Counted from the first letter of the stretch, positions 10,856-18,805 are shown. The stretch is DNA of 64,000 bases from Paenibacillus albicereus (GCF_012676905.1 NZ_CP051428.1:127501-191500), one strand, 5' to 3'. Program-made: numbers and translations. The notes: generated by a model not told the origin, from the letters alone.

Positions 10856-11959
10856 CTATCCCTGCTGCTGCATGACGAACCAGGCGATGGCGGCCGCGAC
10901 GGCCAAGCACGCGAGCGTGAAAAAGCCGATCTTCCACGGGCTGCGCGGGGCCTCGCCGGAGACGAGGCCGGTCTGGCCGTTGACCATGAAGCGGAACGGC
11001 TTGCCCCGGTAGGCGTAGGCCGCGTTCCAGACGGGGAGCAGCAGATGCTTGTAGGTGCGGTTGGAAACCTGGGTGCCGATGCTCAGGCCGCTGATCTCGT
11101 CGCCGCCGATCTCCGAGCGGATGTCGTCCTCGAGCATGGCGTCGATGCGCCGCCGGGCCCGCTCCCAGCCCTGGGTGCGGCCGACCGAGTAGCGCTCGGC
11201 GATGTAGCCGCTCAAGTAATCGGGCTTGTAGCCGAGCAGGCCGTCGAGCCGGAAGTTGCCGAGCCGATCGAGCAGCTGCGCGTCATAATGGCCGGAAGCC
11301 GGGACGAGCACGTCGTTGAAGAACCGGTCGTACTGGCCGCTGACCGAGCGCCAGACGGTGTAGCGCTCGGTGTCGCTATACGTCTCCGTCTTGCCGTCCA
11401 CGACGCGGGTCCGGGTCACCGTGCGATAGTGGTAGTCGCCGCGCCGCGCGCTGTAGGAGGAGGCGGTGTCGGCGTCATAGGTCCAGTAGGGAATGTAGAT
11501 GCCGGAGAGCTGGACGGCCGTGTTTTCTTTTTTGAAGGCGTTCGGCAGGAACCAGCGCTTTTTTTTCCAGGCGCGGAAGGAGGCGGCCGCGTCTTCCCGG
11601 TCGATGCGGAAGGGCACGAGCGACTCGGGACGGATGAGCTGCTCCTGCGCATGCGGGAGCACCTTGGGCGAGCCGCAGAACGGGCAGATCGTCGCCGTCT
11701 GCTGCGCCGGGATCAAGCTCTCGCCGCCGCAGCTGCCGCAGCGCACCGCGATCTGCTCGAGGCCCCAGTCCGTCGATGCGCCGCCCTCGTCGCCTTCGAG
11801 CTCATGCTCGGCCGGCTCGGAGACGTCGGCCTCGATGTCCTGCAGCCGTCCGCAGTAGGCGCACTTGAGCTGCTGCGTGTCGGCGTCGAACAGCATCGGA
11901 CCGCCGCAGCTCGCGCACGGGAAGCGGATCGCGTCCTTGGCGATGGCTTGCTCCTCCAT
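10856..11959 (-). CDS. Zinc-ribbon membrane protein, YdjG-like
   Basis: A 367-residue protein with two N-terminal zinc ribbons: 'CASCGG'...'CAYCGR' (residues 15-37) and 'CGSCGG'...'CPFCGS' (about 75-96). A central domain with 'IYIPYWTYDADT' and 'YTVWRSVSGQYDRFFNDVLVPAS' follows, and a single C-terminal membrane span ('GFFTLACLAVAAAIAWFVM') ends in a short tail. This arrangement matches B. subtilis YdjG, which works with YdjH/YdjI and PspA in a membrane stress module. It lies 6 bases after the SPFH gene, clearly in one operon. No PspA gene is nearby. Some databases label such proteins as helicase-like because of the zinc ribbon; nothing here supports that. Confidence 0.8.
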   Translation of the reverse strand: MEEQAIAKDAIRFPCASCGGPMLFDADTQQLKCAYCGRLQDIEADVSEPAEHELEGDEGGASTDWGLEQIAVRCGSCGGESLIPAQQTATICPFCGSPKVLPHAQEQLIRPESLVPFRIDREDAAASFRAWKKKRWFLPNAFKKENTAVQLSGIYIPYWTYDADTASSYSARRGDYHYRTVTRTRVVDGKTETYSDTERYTVWRSVSGQYDRFFNDVLVPASGHYDAQLLDRLGNFRLDGLLGYKPDYLSGYIAERYSVGRTQGWERARRRIDAMLEDDIRSEIGGDEISGLSIGTQVSNRTYKHLLLPVWNAAYAYRGKPFRFMVNGQTGLVSGEAPRSPWKIGFFTLACLAVAAAIAWFVMQQQG

Positions 11960-11965
11960 GGCGCG

Positions 11966-13045
11966 CTACACCTTGGTCCCGCAGTTCGAGCAGAACTTCG
12001 CGCCGGAAGCGAGCGGCTGCCCGCATTCGGAGCAGAATTTCTTGGTCGGCGCGGAGCTGTCCGCAGGGGAGCCGCCAGCTGGCCCTTCGCCGCTGCGTGC
12101 CGGCTGGCTGCCGGACGGCGGGCTCTCGCTGCGGGCGGCCGATCCGGCTCCGCTCGCCGCTGGAGCGGCCGCGTCGCCTGCCGGCTCGCCTGGCCCGGCG
12201 AGCGCCCGTCCGAGCGCCTGGCCCATCGCCATGCCGGCGCCGAGGCCGATGCCCGCCCCGGCGTCGCCGCCGGGATTGTTCGCGGCTTCCCGCACCGCTT
12301 CGGCGGATTGGTACTTGAGGTAGGTGTCGAGATTGCCGACGACGCCCATCGACGAGCGGCGATCGACGGCCTTTTCCACCTCCTCCGGAAGGGAAAGGTT
12401 CTCGACCGTGAGCGCCGTCAGGCTGAGGCCCATGCCGGCGAAGCGGGGCTGCAGCTTCGCGGCGGCCGTCTGGCTGAGCTCGTCATAAGAAGCGGCGAGG
12501 TCGATCGCCGGGATGCGGGATTCCCCGAGCAGGTCGCTGACGCCGGAGACGATGAGCGACTTGAGGTAGCCGGCGATCGCCTCGGCGGAGAAGCTTGCCT
12601 GCGTGCCGAAGATTTCCTTCAGGAACAGCGCCGGATCGCCGACGCGCAGCGCGTACGTGCCGTAGCCGCGCAAGCGCACCATGCCGAACTCGGCGTCGCG
12701 CATGAGCACCGGGTTGGTCGTGCCCCATTTGAGCTGGGTGAAATTGCGCGTGCTGACGAAGTAGACGTCTGCTTTGAACGGCGAGTTGAAGCCGTATTTC
12801 CACGAGCGCAGCGCCGTCAGCACGGGCAGGTTCTGCGTGCTCAGCGTGTAGGTGCCCGGGCCGAACACGTCGGCGATCTGGCCTTCGTTCACGAAGATCG
12901 CGGCCTGGGATTCGCGCACGACGAGCTTCGCGCCCATCTTGATGGCGTTGTCGTAGACGGGAAAGCGGTAGACCATGTCTCCGGTGCCGTCCAGCCATTC
13001 GATGACCTCGATGAATTGCCCTTTGAGAAAGTCGAAAATGCCCAT
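11966..13045 (-). CDS. SPFH-domain protein with C-terminal zinc ribbon, YdjI-like
   Basis: A 359-residue SPFH/virion-core type protein. 'MGIFDFLKGQFIEVIEW' and 'LVVRESQAAIFVNEGQIADVFGPGTYTL' are hallmark segments of the YdjI family, and the SPFH domain spans about 30-240. A Gly/Ala helix (about 255-285) and a low-complexity Ser/Pro/Gly linker lead to a zinc ribbon 'CSECGQ..CSNCG' at the end. SPFH proteins form membrane-associated scaffolds; YdjI cooperates with YdjG. It is the first gene of a two-gene operon; 'aagaaaggcgg' precedes the ATG. Confidence 0.87.
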   Translation of the reverse strand: MGIFDFLKGQFIEVIEWLDGTGDMVYRFPVYDNAIKMGAKLVVRESQAAIFVNEGQIADVFGPGTYTLSTQNLPVLTALRSWKYGFNSPFKADVYFVSTRNFTQLKWGTTNPVLMRDAEFGMVRLRGYGTYALRVGDPALFLKEIFGTQASFSAEAIAGYLKSLIVSGVSDLLGESRIPAIDLAASYDELSQTAAAKLQPRFAGMGLSLTALTVENLSLPEEVEKAVDRRSSMGVVGNLDTYLKYQSAEAVREAANNPGGDAGAGIGLGAGMAMGQALGRALAGPGEPAGDAAAPAASGAGSAARSESPPSGSQPARSGEGPAGGSPADSSAPTKKFCSECGQPLASGAKFCSNCGTKV

Positions 13046-13130
13046 ATCCGTCCGCCTTTCTTTGCTGAGTCTATGGTTCTATTATAAACTTCCGGACCGG
13101 AACATACGACGCCGAGCGGAAAAAGGATGC

Positions 13131-13160
13131 AAAAAGCCCCGCTGTCGGCGACAGCGGGGC
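13131..13160 (-). terminator. Terminator of tRNA-Pro
   Basis: An 11-bp GC-rich stem (13136-13146 with 13150-13160) with a three-base loop; on the minus strand it runs into T's (13131-13135). It lies 16 bases after tRNA-Pro. Confidence 0.92.
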
Positions 13161-13176
13161 CATATTCATAAAGGAA

Positions 13177-13253
13177 TGGTCGAGACGACAGGATTTGAAC
13201 CTGCGACCTCTTGCTCCCGAAGCAAGCGCTCTACCAAGCTGAGCCACGTCTCG
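13177..13253 (-). tRNA. tRNA-Pro (anticodon CGG)
   Basis: A 77-base tRNA on the minus strand. The acceptor arms cgagacg and cgtctcg pair, the discriminator is A and CCA is encoded (13177-13179). The anticodon stem cttgc/gcaag holds the loop ttCGGga. The T-arm 'ggttcaaatcc' is standard. Confidence 0.96.
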
Positions 13254-13304
13254 AAACCATATTTTTGCATAAACGATAATATCACACCGCAAAAAAGCTG
13301 TAAA

Positions 13305-13332
13305 GAAAAAAGAGCCCCGCCGAGGGGCTCTT
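13305..13332 (-). terminator. Terminator of PH-domain gene
   Basis: The arms gagcccc and ggggctc (13312-13318 with 13324-13330) pair; on the minus strand the hairpin is followed by six T. It lies just after the stop of the PH-domain gene. Confidence 0.9.
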
Positions 13333-13336
13333 CCGT

Positions 13337-13714
13337 TTACTTGCAGACGAACTCGGCCAGCACGCTCTGCAGCTCGTAGATATTGAGCGACTTGTTGAAC
13401 GTCTTGGCGACGGGGGTCGGATTGCCCGACACCCAGAACTTCAGCTCCGCGTCCAGATCGAAATGGCCGGCGGTCTCGATGGAGAAATGCGTGATGCTCT
13501 TGTACGCATAGGAGTGGTACTCCGTCTTTTTGCCGGTGATGCCCTGCTTGTCGACCAGAATGAGCCGGCGATCGGTGAAAATGAACATGTCGCGAATCAG
13601 CTTGTAGCCCTTCTCGACGCGCTCGTTGCGGGCAAGCATATGCTGGAACTCCCGCTGCACGTCGGCTGGATTCAGCTCCGACGCGTTGCCCATCAATCCG
13701 TCAAACAACCCCAT
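13337..13714 (-). CDS. Bacterial PH-domain protein
   Basis: A 125-residue cytoplasmic protein matching the bacterial pleckstrin-homology fold (PF08000 type). Typical features are 'MFIFTDRRLILVDKQGITGKKTEYHSYAYKSI' (residues 43-74) and the closing helix 'SLNIYELQSVLAEFVCK'. Family members are small oligomeric proteins of unknown ligand. It stands alone with its own terminator, downstream of and in the same direction as the ABC-F gene. Confidence 0.85.
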   Translation of the reverse strand: MGLFDGLMGNASELNPADVQREFQHMLARNERVEKGYKLIRDMFIFTDRRLILVDKQGITGKKTEYHSYAYKSITHFSIETAGHFDLDAELKFWVSGNPTPVAKTFNKSLNIYELQSVLAEFVCK

Positions 13715-13800
13715 GCTGCCACGTCCTCTCCAGGTAGGTTCTTTCCTACTCCTTATAACGGAAGCATCGCCTTGAAATTCCAGATCCCGGAGAAAGAAAC

Positions 13801-15279
13801 TTACAGCTCGATCGTCTTCGTCGCGACCGCCCGGCTGAACTCGCGATCATGCTCGACGAACAGCAGCGTCGGCGCATGCTCGAGCAGCAGCTCCTCGATC
13901 TGCATGCGGGAGATGACGTCGATGAAGTTGAGCGGCTCATCCCACACATGCAGATGCGCGGGCTCGCACAGGCTGCGCGCGATCAGCACCTTCTTCTTCT
14001 GGCCGCCGCTGTAGGTCGAGATATCCTTGTCGAACTGCGCGCGGGCGAAGTCGAGCTTGCGCAGGATCGCCTTGAACAGGCTCTCGTCGATGCCCCACGA
14101 GCGGGCATAGCTCGTCAGATCGCCTTGCAGATGGGAGGTGTCCTGCGAGACGTAGGAGATCCTCAGCTGGCTGCCGACGCGGAGCGTGCCTTCATGCGGC
14201 ACCGGCTTGCCGCAGACGAGCCGCAGCAGGCTCGACTTGCCGGACCCGTTGCGGCCCGTGATGGCGGCGCGGTCTCCCTGCTCGATCTCGAAGCGTACGC
14301 CGGAGCATACCGCACGGCCGTCGTAGCGGATCGACAGGTCGATCGCCTCGACGAGCCGGTCGCGATGATAGCTCAGCTGCGACAGGCTCAGGCTGTCGGC
14401 GCTTTCGATGTTTTTGAGGAGCTTCGCCTTCTCGTCCGCGGACGACTGCCGCCGGCGCTCCGCCATCAGGGAGCGCTTCATCATCTTGGCGGCCTTGTGG
14501 CCGACGTAGCCCTTGTCGAGCTTGGAGCCGGAGTTGGTCGTGCCGTTCTTGCTCTTTTCCACCGCGTGCGACCATTCCCGCGTCCGGCGGGAAGCGTCGG
14601 TCAGCCGCTTGATTTCCTTCTGCAGCTTCTCGTTCTCTCCGAGCTCGAACTGGTCCTCGCGCTGCTTGTTCTCCCACCAGGTGGAGAAGCTGCCCTTTTG
14701 GACGTCGATCTTGTTCTTCTGGATGGAGAGGATATGGTCGATGCAGTTGTCCAAGAAGGCACGGTCATGGGAGACGAGGATGAAGCCCTTCTTGGATCGG
14801 AGATAGTCGCTGACGAGCTGGCGGCCCTCCGCATCGAGATGGTTGGTCGGCTCGTCGATGAGCAGGAAGCGGTTGTCCTTGAGGAAAAGCGCCGCCAGCA
14901 GCACCTTGGTCTGCTCGCCGCTGGACAGCGTCTCGAACGGCCGGTAAAGCACGTCTTCGTCCATCCTCAGCAGCGTCAGCTCGCGCTTCAGCTCCCAGTA
15001 GGCATAATCCGGGACGAGACGGTCGATGACGTCCAGCGTCTGGTCCGACGGCTGGTCCACGGGAAAAGGGAAGTAGTCGAACTCCACGTCGGCGGAGATA
15101 TGGCCGGCGTAGTCGAGCTCTCCGAGCAGCAGCCGGAGGAAGGTCGTCTTGCCCCGGCCGTTGCGGCCGGTGAAGCCGAGCCTCCAGTCGGTGTCGAGCT
15201 GGAAGCAGGCTTTGTCGAATATGGGGTCGTAACTGCCGTCGTAGGCGAAAGTAAGGTTCGTGACCTGAATCAATGACAT
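13801..15279 (-). CDS. ABC-F ribosomal protection protein (Lsa/Vga/VmlR group)
   Basis: A 492-residue soluble protein with two ABC ATPase domains and no membrane part. Motifs are Walker A 'GRNGRGKTT' and 'GRNGSGKSS', signatures 'LSSGEQTK' and 'YSGGQKKK', and Walker B 'FLLIDEPTNHLD' and the altered 'LHVWDEPLNFID'. The long charged interdomain linker (about 190-300) is the arm that reaches the ribosomal exit-tunnel/PTC region in ABC-F proteins that rescue ribosomes from lincosamides, streptogramins A and pleuromutilins. The start is the ATG at 15279, giving 'MSLIQVTNLTF'; the frame runs 39 codons further upstream into the leader. The structured leader suggests antibiotic-induced attenuation. 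The drug spectrum cannot be read from sequence. Confidence 0.88.
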   Translation of the reverse strand: MSLIQVTNLTFAYDGSYDPIFDKACFQLDTDWRLGFTGRNGRGKTTFLRLLLGELDYAGHISADVEFDYFPFPVDQPSDQTLDVIDRLVPDYAYWELKRELTLLRMDEDVLYRPFETLSSGEQTKVLLAALFLKDNRFLLIDEPTNHLDAEGRQLVSDYLRSKKGFILVSHDRAFLDNCIDHILSIQKNKIDVQKGSFSTWWENKQREDQFELGENEKLQKEIKRLTDASRRTREWSHAVEKSKNGTTNSGSKLDKGYVGHKAAKMMKRSLMAERRRQSSADEKAKLLKNIESADSLSLSQLSYHRDRLVEAIDLSIRYDGRAVCSGVRFEIEQGDRAAITGRNGSGKSSLLRLVCGKPVPHEGTLRVGSQLRISYVSQDTSHLQGDLTSYARSWGIDESLFKAILRKLDFARAQFDKDISTYSGGQKKKVLIARSLCEPAHLHVWDEPLNFIDVISRMQIEELLLEHAPTLLFVEHDREFSRAVATKTIEL

Positions 15280-15532
15280 GGTATCGTTCACTCTCCTGCA
15301 TCCATAAGAAATAGGCTGCAAGAAAGGTGCTTTCCCTTCGCGCAGCCCGCATGAAGATGCAGAAAAAAGAATCGGCTCCAAAGGGCCGACTCCCATGCTG
15401 ACACGGGTAGCCGAAGAGGAATGCAGCTTTCTTGCCCGTCAAAAAGAACCACGCGACTAACGCGGGCTGACTTTCCGACTCGCAAGAAATCCTACATGTT
15501 CTCTCCAGCTCCCGTCTGATTGAATTCGTGAA
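15280..15532 (-). promoter_or_regulatory. Attenuator leader of the ABC-F gene
   Basis: The 253 bases between tRNA-Arg and the ABC-F gene contain an intrinsic terminator in the gene's direction (arms tcggc/gccga at 15372-15376 and 15385-15389 with inner CC/GG pairs, then a T-rich run at 15363-15370). Flanking it, GCAAGAAAG and its complement CTTTCTTGC (around 15318-15326 and 15427-15435) can pair, enclosing the terminator, and AGCCCGC/GCGGGCT segments also match across it. Possible short upstream frames exist, including an ATG-TAG start-stop after 'ggagctggagagaac' (on the minus strand near 15492-15497). This resembles the transcription attenuators of vmlR-type genes. Confidence 0.65.
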
Positions 15533-15609
15533 TGGCGCGCCCGATACGATTCGAACGTACGACCTGCAGTTTAGGAAACTGTTGCTCTATCCTGCTGAGC
15601 TACGGGCGC
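15533..15609 (-). tRNA. tRNA-Arg (anticodon CCT)
   Basis: A 77-base tRNA on the minus strand with acceptor arms gcgcccg / cgggcgc, discriminator G and encoded CCA (15533-15535). The anticodon loop is ttCCTaa, reading AGG. No separate terminator is seen before the ABC-F leader, so read-through into that leader is possible. Confidence 0.96.
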
Positions 15610-15620
15610 GCATCAGAACC

Positions 15621-15650
15621 AATATAGCACGCATCCGCCGAAGGATGCAA
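15621..15650 (-). promoter_or_regulatory. Promoter of tRNA-Arg
   Basis: On the minus strand, -35 TTGCAT (15645-15650), an 18-base spacer and -10 TATATT (15621-15626). The start would fall close to the tRNA 5' end. It could also feed the ABC-F leader downstream. Confidence 0.75.
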
Positions 15651-15693
15651 CCGCGCCTCCGCGCTTCCGCGCTTCCCGCCCTTGCCGCCAAGC

Positions 15694-15912
15694 TCAGGAA
15701 GAAAGCGTGAGATGCGGCCCCCGCAGGCTCCGCCGGCGGACGGCGACCGGATAAACGATGCCTCCGCAGGTGCGGAATCCGGTGCGGAAGACGTAATGCC
15801 CCTCGCCCGCCGGCTGCAGCCGGCCGCTGTCCAGGCAGTACACCCAACCTTCGAAGCCGGCTGCGGCTTCGGGACGCCGGTCGCGTCCGCTCGATCTGTT
15901 CCGGTCCGTCAC
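15694..15912 (-). CDS. Small hypothetical protein
   Basis: A 72-residue basic protein starting with GTG, supported by 'aaggaggagag' on the minus strand just before it. The core 'GFEGWVYCLDSGRLQPAGEGHYVFRTGFRTCGGIVYPVAVRRRSLRG' looks beta-rich, with two Cys and no membrane segment. I do not recognise the family. The good ribosome binding site and amino-acid composition favour a real gene; it could share the tRNA-Arg transcript direction but has no visible promoter. Confidence 0.55.
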   Translation of the reverse strand: MTDRNRSSGRDRRPEAAAGFEGWVYCLDSGRLQPAGEGHYVFRTGFRTCGGIVYPVAVRRRSLRGPHLTLSS

Positions 15913-16002
15913 GGCTCTCCTCCTTCTGCATCTGCTCGATGTTCCATTGTATGAGGAAGGACAAGCCGCTAGAACGTAGGCTGGATGTGTGCAATATATA
16001 AC

Positions 16003-16023
16003 TGTTATACTACAAATATAACA
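16003..16023. promoter_or_regulatory. Probable operator of the GntR/YtrA regulator
   Basis: A perfect inverted repeat TGTTATA-n7-TATAACA sits 20 bases before the regulator's start, in an AT-rich patch that stands out from the GC-rich surroundings. A -10-like TATACT (16006-16011) overlaps its left arm. Position and symmetry fit autoregulation by the dimeric GntR protein encoded next. Confidence 0.7.
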
Positions 16024-16043
16024 AATAGGAGGGAGGGATTCCG

Positions 16044-16436
16044 ATGATCGTCACGCTCGACTACGAGTCCGAGCTGCCGCTGTACAGCCAGCTGTACGAT
16101 GAGATCGTGCGCGGCATCGCGGACGGCTCGCTGGCGCCGGGCGACAGCCTGCCGTCGGTGCGCAGCCTGGCCGGAGACCTGAGCATCAACCTGCATACCG
16201 TCAACAAGACGTATCAGCGGCTCAAGCAGGAAGGCTACGTCCAGATCCATCGCCAGAAGGGCGCGCTCGTGCAGCCGCCCGGATCCGTGCCCGCGACGCC
16301 GGAATTCCGGGCGATGATGAGCCGGCAGCTGCGCTCCCTGGCCGCCGAGGCGGTCTGCCGCAGCATGAAGGAAGAAGAATTCGTCGAGCAGTGCCGCTCG
16401 GCGTACCGCAGCTTGAAAGGAGAGAATTCATCATGA
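16044..16436 (+). CDS. GntR-family regulator, YtrA subfamily
   Basis: A 130-residue repressor. The winged helix-turn-helix occupies about residues 10-75 ('PLYSQLYDEIVRGIADG', 'LPSVRSLAGDLSINLHTVNKTYQRLKQEGYV'), followed by the short two-helix dimerisation tail typical of YtrA-type GntR proteins, which lack a ligand domain. 'aggaggga' precedes the ATG. Its last codons overlap the next gene by four bases (ATGA), so it should be translated with, and probably controls, the adjacent membrane protein. YtrA members often respond to cell-wall-active compounds; that is family knowledge only. Confidence 0.92.
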   Translation: MIVTLDYESELPLYSQLYDEIVRGIADGSLAPGDSLPSVRSLAGDLSINLHTVNKTYQRLKQEGYVQIHRQKGALVQPPGSVPATPEFRAMMSRQLRSLAAEAVCRSMKEEEFVEQCRSAYRSLKGENSS

Positions 16437-17536
16437 CGAATGAACTCGCCGCATGGCTCACCCTGGGGGGGACCTATGCGCTCACGACGGGCGCGGCGCT
16501 GCTGCAGCCGTCTCTGGCGCCAAGCAACATCCTGTTCGGCGTGGCGCTGCCGGCCGGCCGAGAAAGCGATCCCGAGGTGCTCCGCTTGAAACGCAGCTAC
16601 CGCTCCGGCGTCTTCGGCCTGTCGGCGCTCATCGCCGCCATCGCGGTCGCCCTCGCCGTGCTGAACGGCGGCGGGTCCGAGGGCGAATTGAGCGTCTGGA
16701 CGAGCGCGCTGCCGGTGGCCGCCGTGCTGCTGCAGCTCGCGGCGGCCGGAGGCTGGTTCGTGCTCAGCCACGGCAAGGCGACGCGGCTCAAGGAGGAGCG
16801 GGGCTGGACGGAGGAGGAGGAGAGCCGGGGGGCGGCCGACCTGACGATCCGCAGCCGGCAGCGGCTGGCGTATCCGCTGCTGTGGTTCCTGCCGCATCTG
16901 CTGGTCATCGCCATCTCCGCCGGAGCGGCGGCGCTCTTCTACGACCGGATCGTCGATCCCGTCATCATGCACTACAACGCTCAGGGCTTGCCGGACCGGA
17001 TCGAGCCGAAGTCGCCGGGGGCGGTATTCGGACTGAATCTCACGCAGCTCAGCGTGCTGGCGACGTTCCTGTTCGCGAACTATACGATCGGAGCGGCGCG
17101 GCTCAGGCTCGCCCCCGGCGCGCCGCAGGAGCATCGCGACCAGCAGGTCCGCTACCGCCGCGGCATGTCGCTGCTCATGCTGCTGCTCGGCCTCGGCATC
17201 CTTGTCTTCATGGGGGCGGTCCAGGCGTTCATGCTGTACGGCGGCGGCGGACAACAGGGCGTTTGGATCGGCGCGATCGGCCTCGTGCCGCTTCTGCTCG
17301 CCTGCGGCTCCGTGTTCGGCCTGATGCGGCTCGGCCGCGGCCGCCAGGATGCCCCGATGCCTGGCGAGGACGCCAACTGGAAGCTAGGCGCCTTTTACTG
17401 GAATCGGAACGACGCGTCTATTTTCGTGGAGAAGCGGACCGGCATCGGCTTCACGCTCAACTGGGCCCATCCGATGGCTTGGCTCTTCCTCGCTCTGATT
17501 GTTCTGATGATTGTGGTCCCGAGCGTCATGGGATGA
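16433..17536 (+). CDS. DUF1648/DUF5808 integral membrane protein
   Basis: A 367-residue polytopic protein with about eight membrane spans. A DUF1648-like segment ('PVIMHYNAQGLPDRI', about 180-195) follows the central spans and a DUF5808-like motif 'FYWNRNDASIFVEKRTGIGFTLNWAHP' lies near the C-terminus before the last span. The in-frame ATG at 16391 is rejected in favour of 16433, which has 'aaaggagag' (16416-16424) and overlaps the regulator stop as ATGA. Pairing of such proteins with YtrA regulators is common in Firmicutes; their function is unknown. Confidence 0.85.
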   Translation: MTNELAAWLTLGGTYALTTGAALLQPSLAPSNILFGVALPAGRESDPEVLRLKRSYRSGVFGLSALIAAIAVALAVLNGGGSEGELSVWTSALPVAAVLLQLAAAGGWFVLSHGKATRLKEERGWTEEEESRGAADLTIRSRQRLAYPLLWFLPHLLVIAISAGAAALFYDRIVDPVIMHYNAQGLPDRIEPKSPGAVFGLNLTQLSVLATFLFANYTIGAARLRLAPGAPQEHRDQQVRYRRGMSLLMLLLGLGILVFMGAVQAFMLYGGGGQQGVWIGAIGLVPLLLACGSVFGLMRLGRGRQDAPMPGEDANWKLGAFYWNRNDASIFVEKRTGIGFTLNWAHPMAWLFLALIVLMIVVPSVMG

Positions 17537-17578
17537 AAGTCCTATAAAATAGGTAAAAGGACAGCTGTTTCCCCCATA

Positions 17579-17656
17579 TTTGTCGATTATTCCCCCTATT
17601 TTTCCGAATTCCGTCGACAAGTTCCTACAAACAAGCCTCGGCCGTACGGGTATAAT
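17579..17656 (+). promoter_or_regulatory. Spo0A-like boxes and -10 upstream of the Spo0E-like gene
   Basis: TTTGTCGAT (17579-17587) matches the Spo0A box TTTGTCRAA at eight of nine positions, and a second box, TTGTCGAC in reverse orientation, is at 17613-17620. A perfect -10 TATAAT (17651-17656) has no good -35 at 17 bases, as in promoters activated by Spo0A. The arrangement suggests control of the next gene by phosphorylated Spo0A. Confidence 0.5.
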
Positions 17657-17706
17657 ATAAGCTACATGACGAGGGGCGACCCGAGGCGAGGAGCGTAGCT
17701 AGGCCA

Positions 17707-17901
17707 TTGAAGGACAAACAGGAAATGCTGGAGCGCTTGCAGGATCTGCGGAGGAAGCTGTACGAGGCGGCCGAGGCGAGAGGAAGCCTGACGGATCCGG
17801 AGGTGCTCGCGATCAGCGAGGAAGCTGATGGCTTGATCGTGGAGCTCCAGCAGCGTCAGCGCGAACAGCGAATGGAAAACCGGATACAAAAAGGCCTCTG
17901 A
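17707..17901 (+). CDS. Spo0E-like sporulation aspartyl-phosphatase
   Basis: A 64-residue helical-hairpin protein of the Spo0E family, which dephosphorylates Spo0A-P and delays sporulation. The pattern 'LQDLRRKLYEAAEARGSLTDPEVLAISEEADGLIVELQ' fits the family; the usual SQELD motif is present as SEEAD, keeping the catalytic Asp. The TTG at 17707 is the longest start; its only Shine-Dalgarno-like site is about 13 bases away, and the ATG at 17725 (58 residues) is a good alternative. Spo0A-like boxes upstream suggest feedback control. Confidence 0.83.
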   Translation: MKDKQEMLERLQDLRRKLYEAAEARGSLTDPEVLAISEEADGLIVELQQRQREQRMENRIQKGL

Positions 17902-17955
17902 CCGAGGAGAGCGAAGGATGAATTCCGTCGCTCGGATCGGCTGGAGGCCTTTGTT
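17887..17955. terminator. Possible bidirectional terminator
   Basis: The ends of the Spo0E-like gene and tadA converge here. 'aaaaaggcctc' and 'gaggcctttg' form the outer arms with a second, smaller inverted repeat (gagcga / tcgctc) inside. The loop is long, so the call is tentative. Confidence 0.4.
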
Positions 17956-17958
17956 GCG

Positions 17959-18531
<573 letters not shown>

Positions 18532-18805
18532 TTATGCACAAAAATGGTGGAGAAAACGGGTTCGAAGCCGCCGAGAGAGGAAAGAGCCCCATAAAGAGAC
18601 ATTGACATCGTCATAATTTGTCGAATTATGCCCCGAACAAACATTCTTTTGTTAACATGTTGTGCACAATATTGTGGATAACTTTAAATAGTTTGAATCT
18701 TCTTTTCAACTATCCACGACTCTTCTGTGGAAAACAAGATGAATTTGGGGATAACCCATGCCGTCTGGGGATAGTTTTGTTTATAAATCATCCACATGGG
18801 GATGG
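18532..18805. promoter_or_regulatory. DnaA-box cluster in an AT-rich intergenic region
   Basis: The 477-base gap between tadA and the kinase holds many matches to the DnaA box TTATCCACA: one perfect (TGTGGATAA, 18673-18681), four with one mismatch (TTATGCACA 18532-18540, TGTGGAAAA 18726-18734, TGGGGATAA 18746-18754, TCATCCACA 18788-18796) and weaker ones at 18710-18718, 18766-18774 and 18797-18805. A palindrome TTGTGCACAA lies at 18660-18669. Between them is an AT-rich stretch. dnaA itself is not in this window. Likely a DnaA-binding regulatory or titration region. Confidence 0.7.
18602..18630 (+). promoter_or_regulatory. Candidate promoter with Spo0A box
   Basis: A consensus -35 TTGACA (18602-18607) is followed after 16 bases by AATTAT (18624-18629). 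The -10 region contains a perfect Spo0A box TTTGTCGAA (18617-18625) inside a 7+7 inverted repeat CATAATT-n5-AATTATG (18612-18630). Binding there would block the promoter, so repression by Spo0A-P is the simplest reading. It points toward the kinase gene about 290 bases downstream. Confidence 0.5.

Noticed and set aside
11045-13087. 680-residue frame antisense to the zinc-ribbon and SPFH genes
   Set aside because: Composition (Arg, Ala, Val, Gly, Asp) and overlap with two well-supported genes show it is a shadow frame.
18532-18805. DnaA-box region as the replication origin itself
   Set aside because: No dnaA or dnaN is nearby and the rrn-guaB-dacA order puts the origin upstream of the window; a secondary cluster is more likely.
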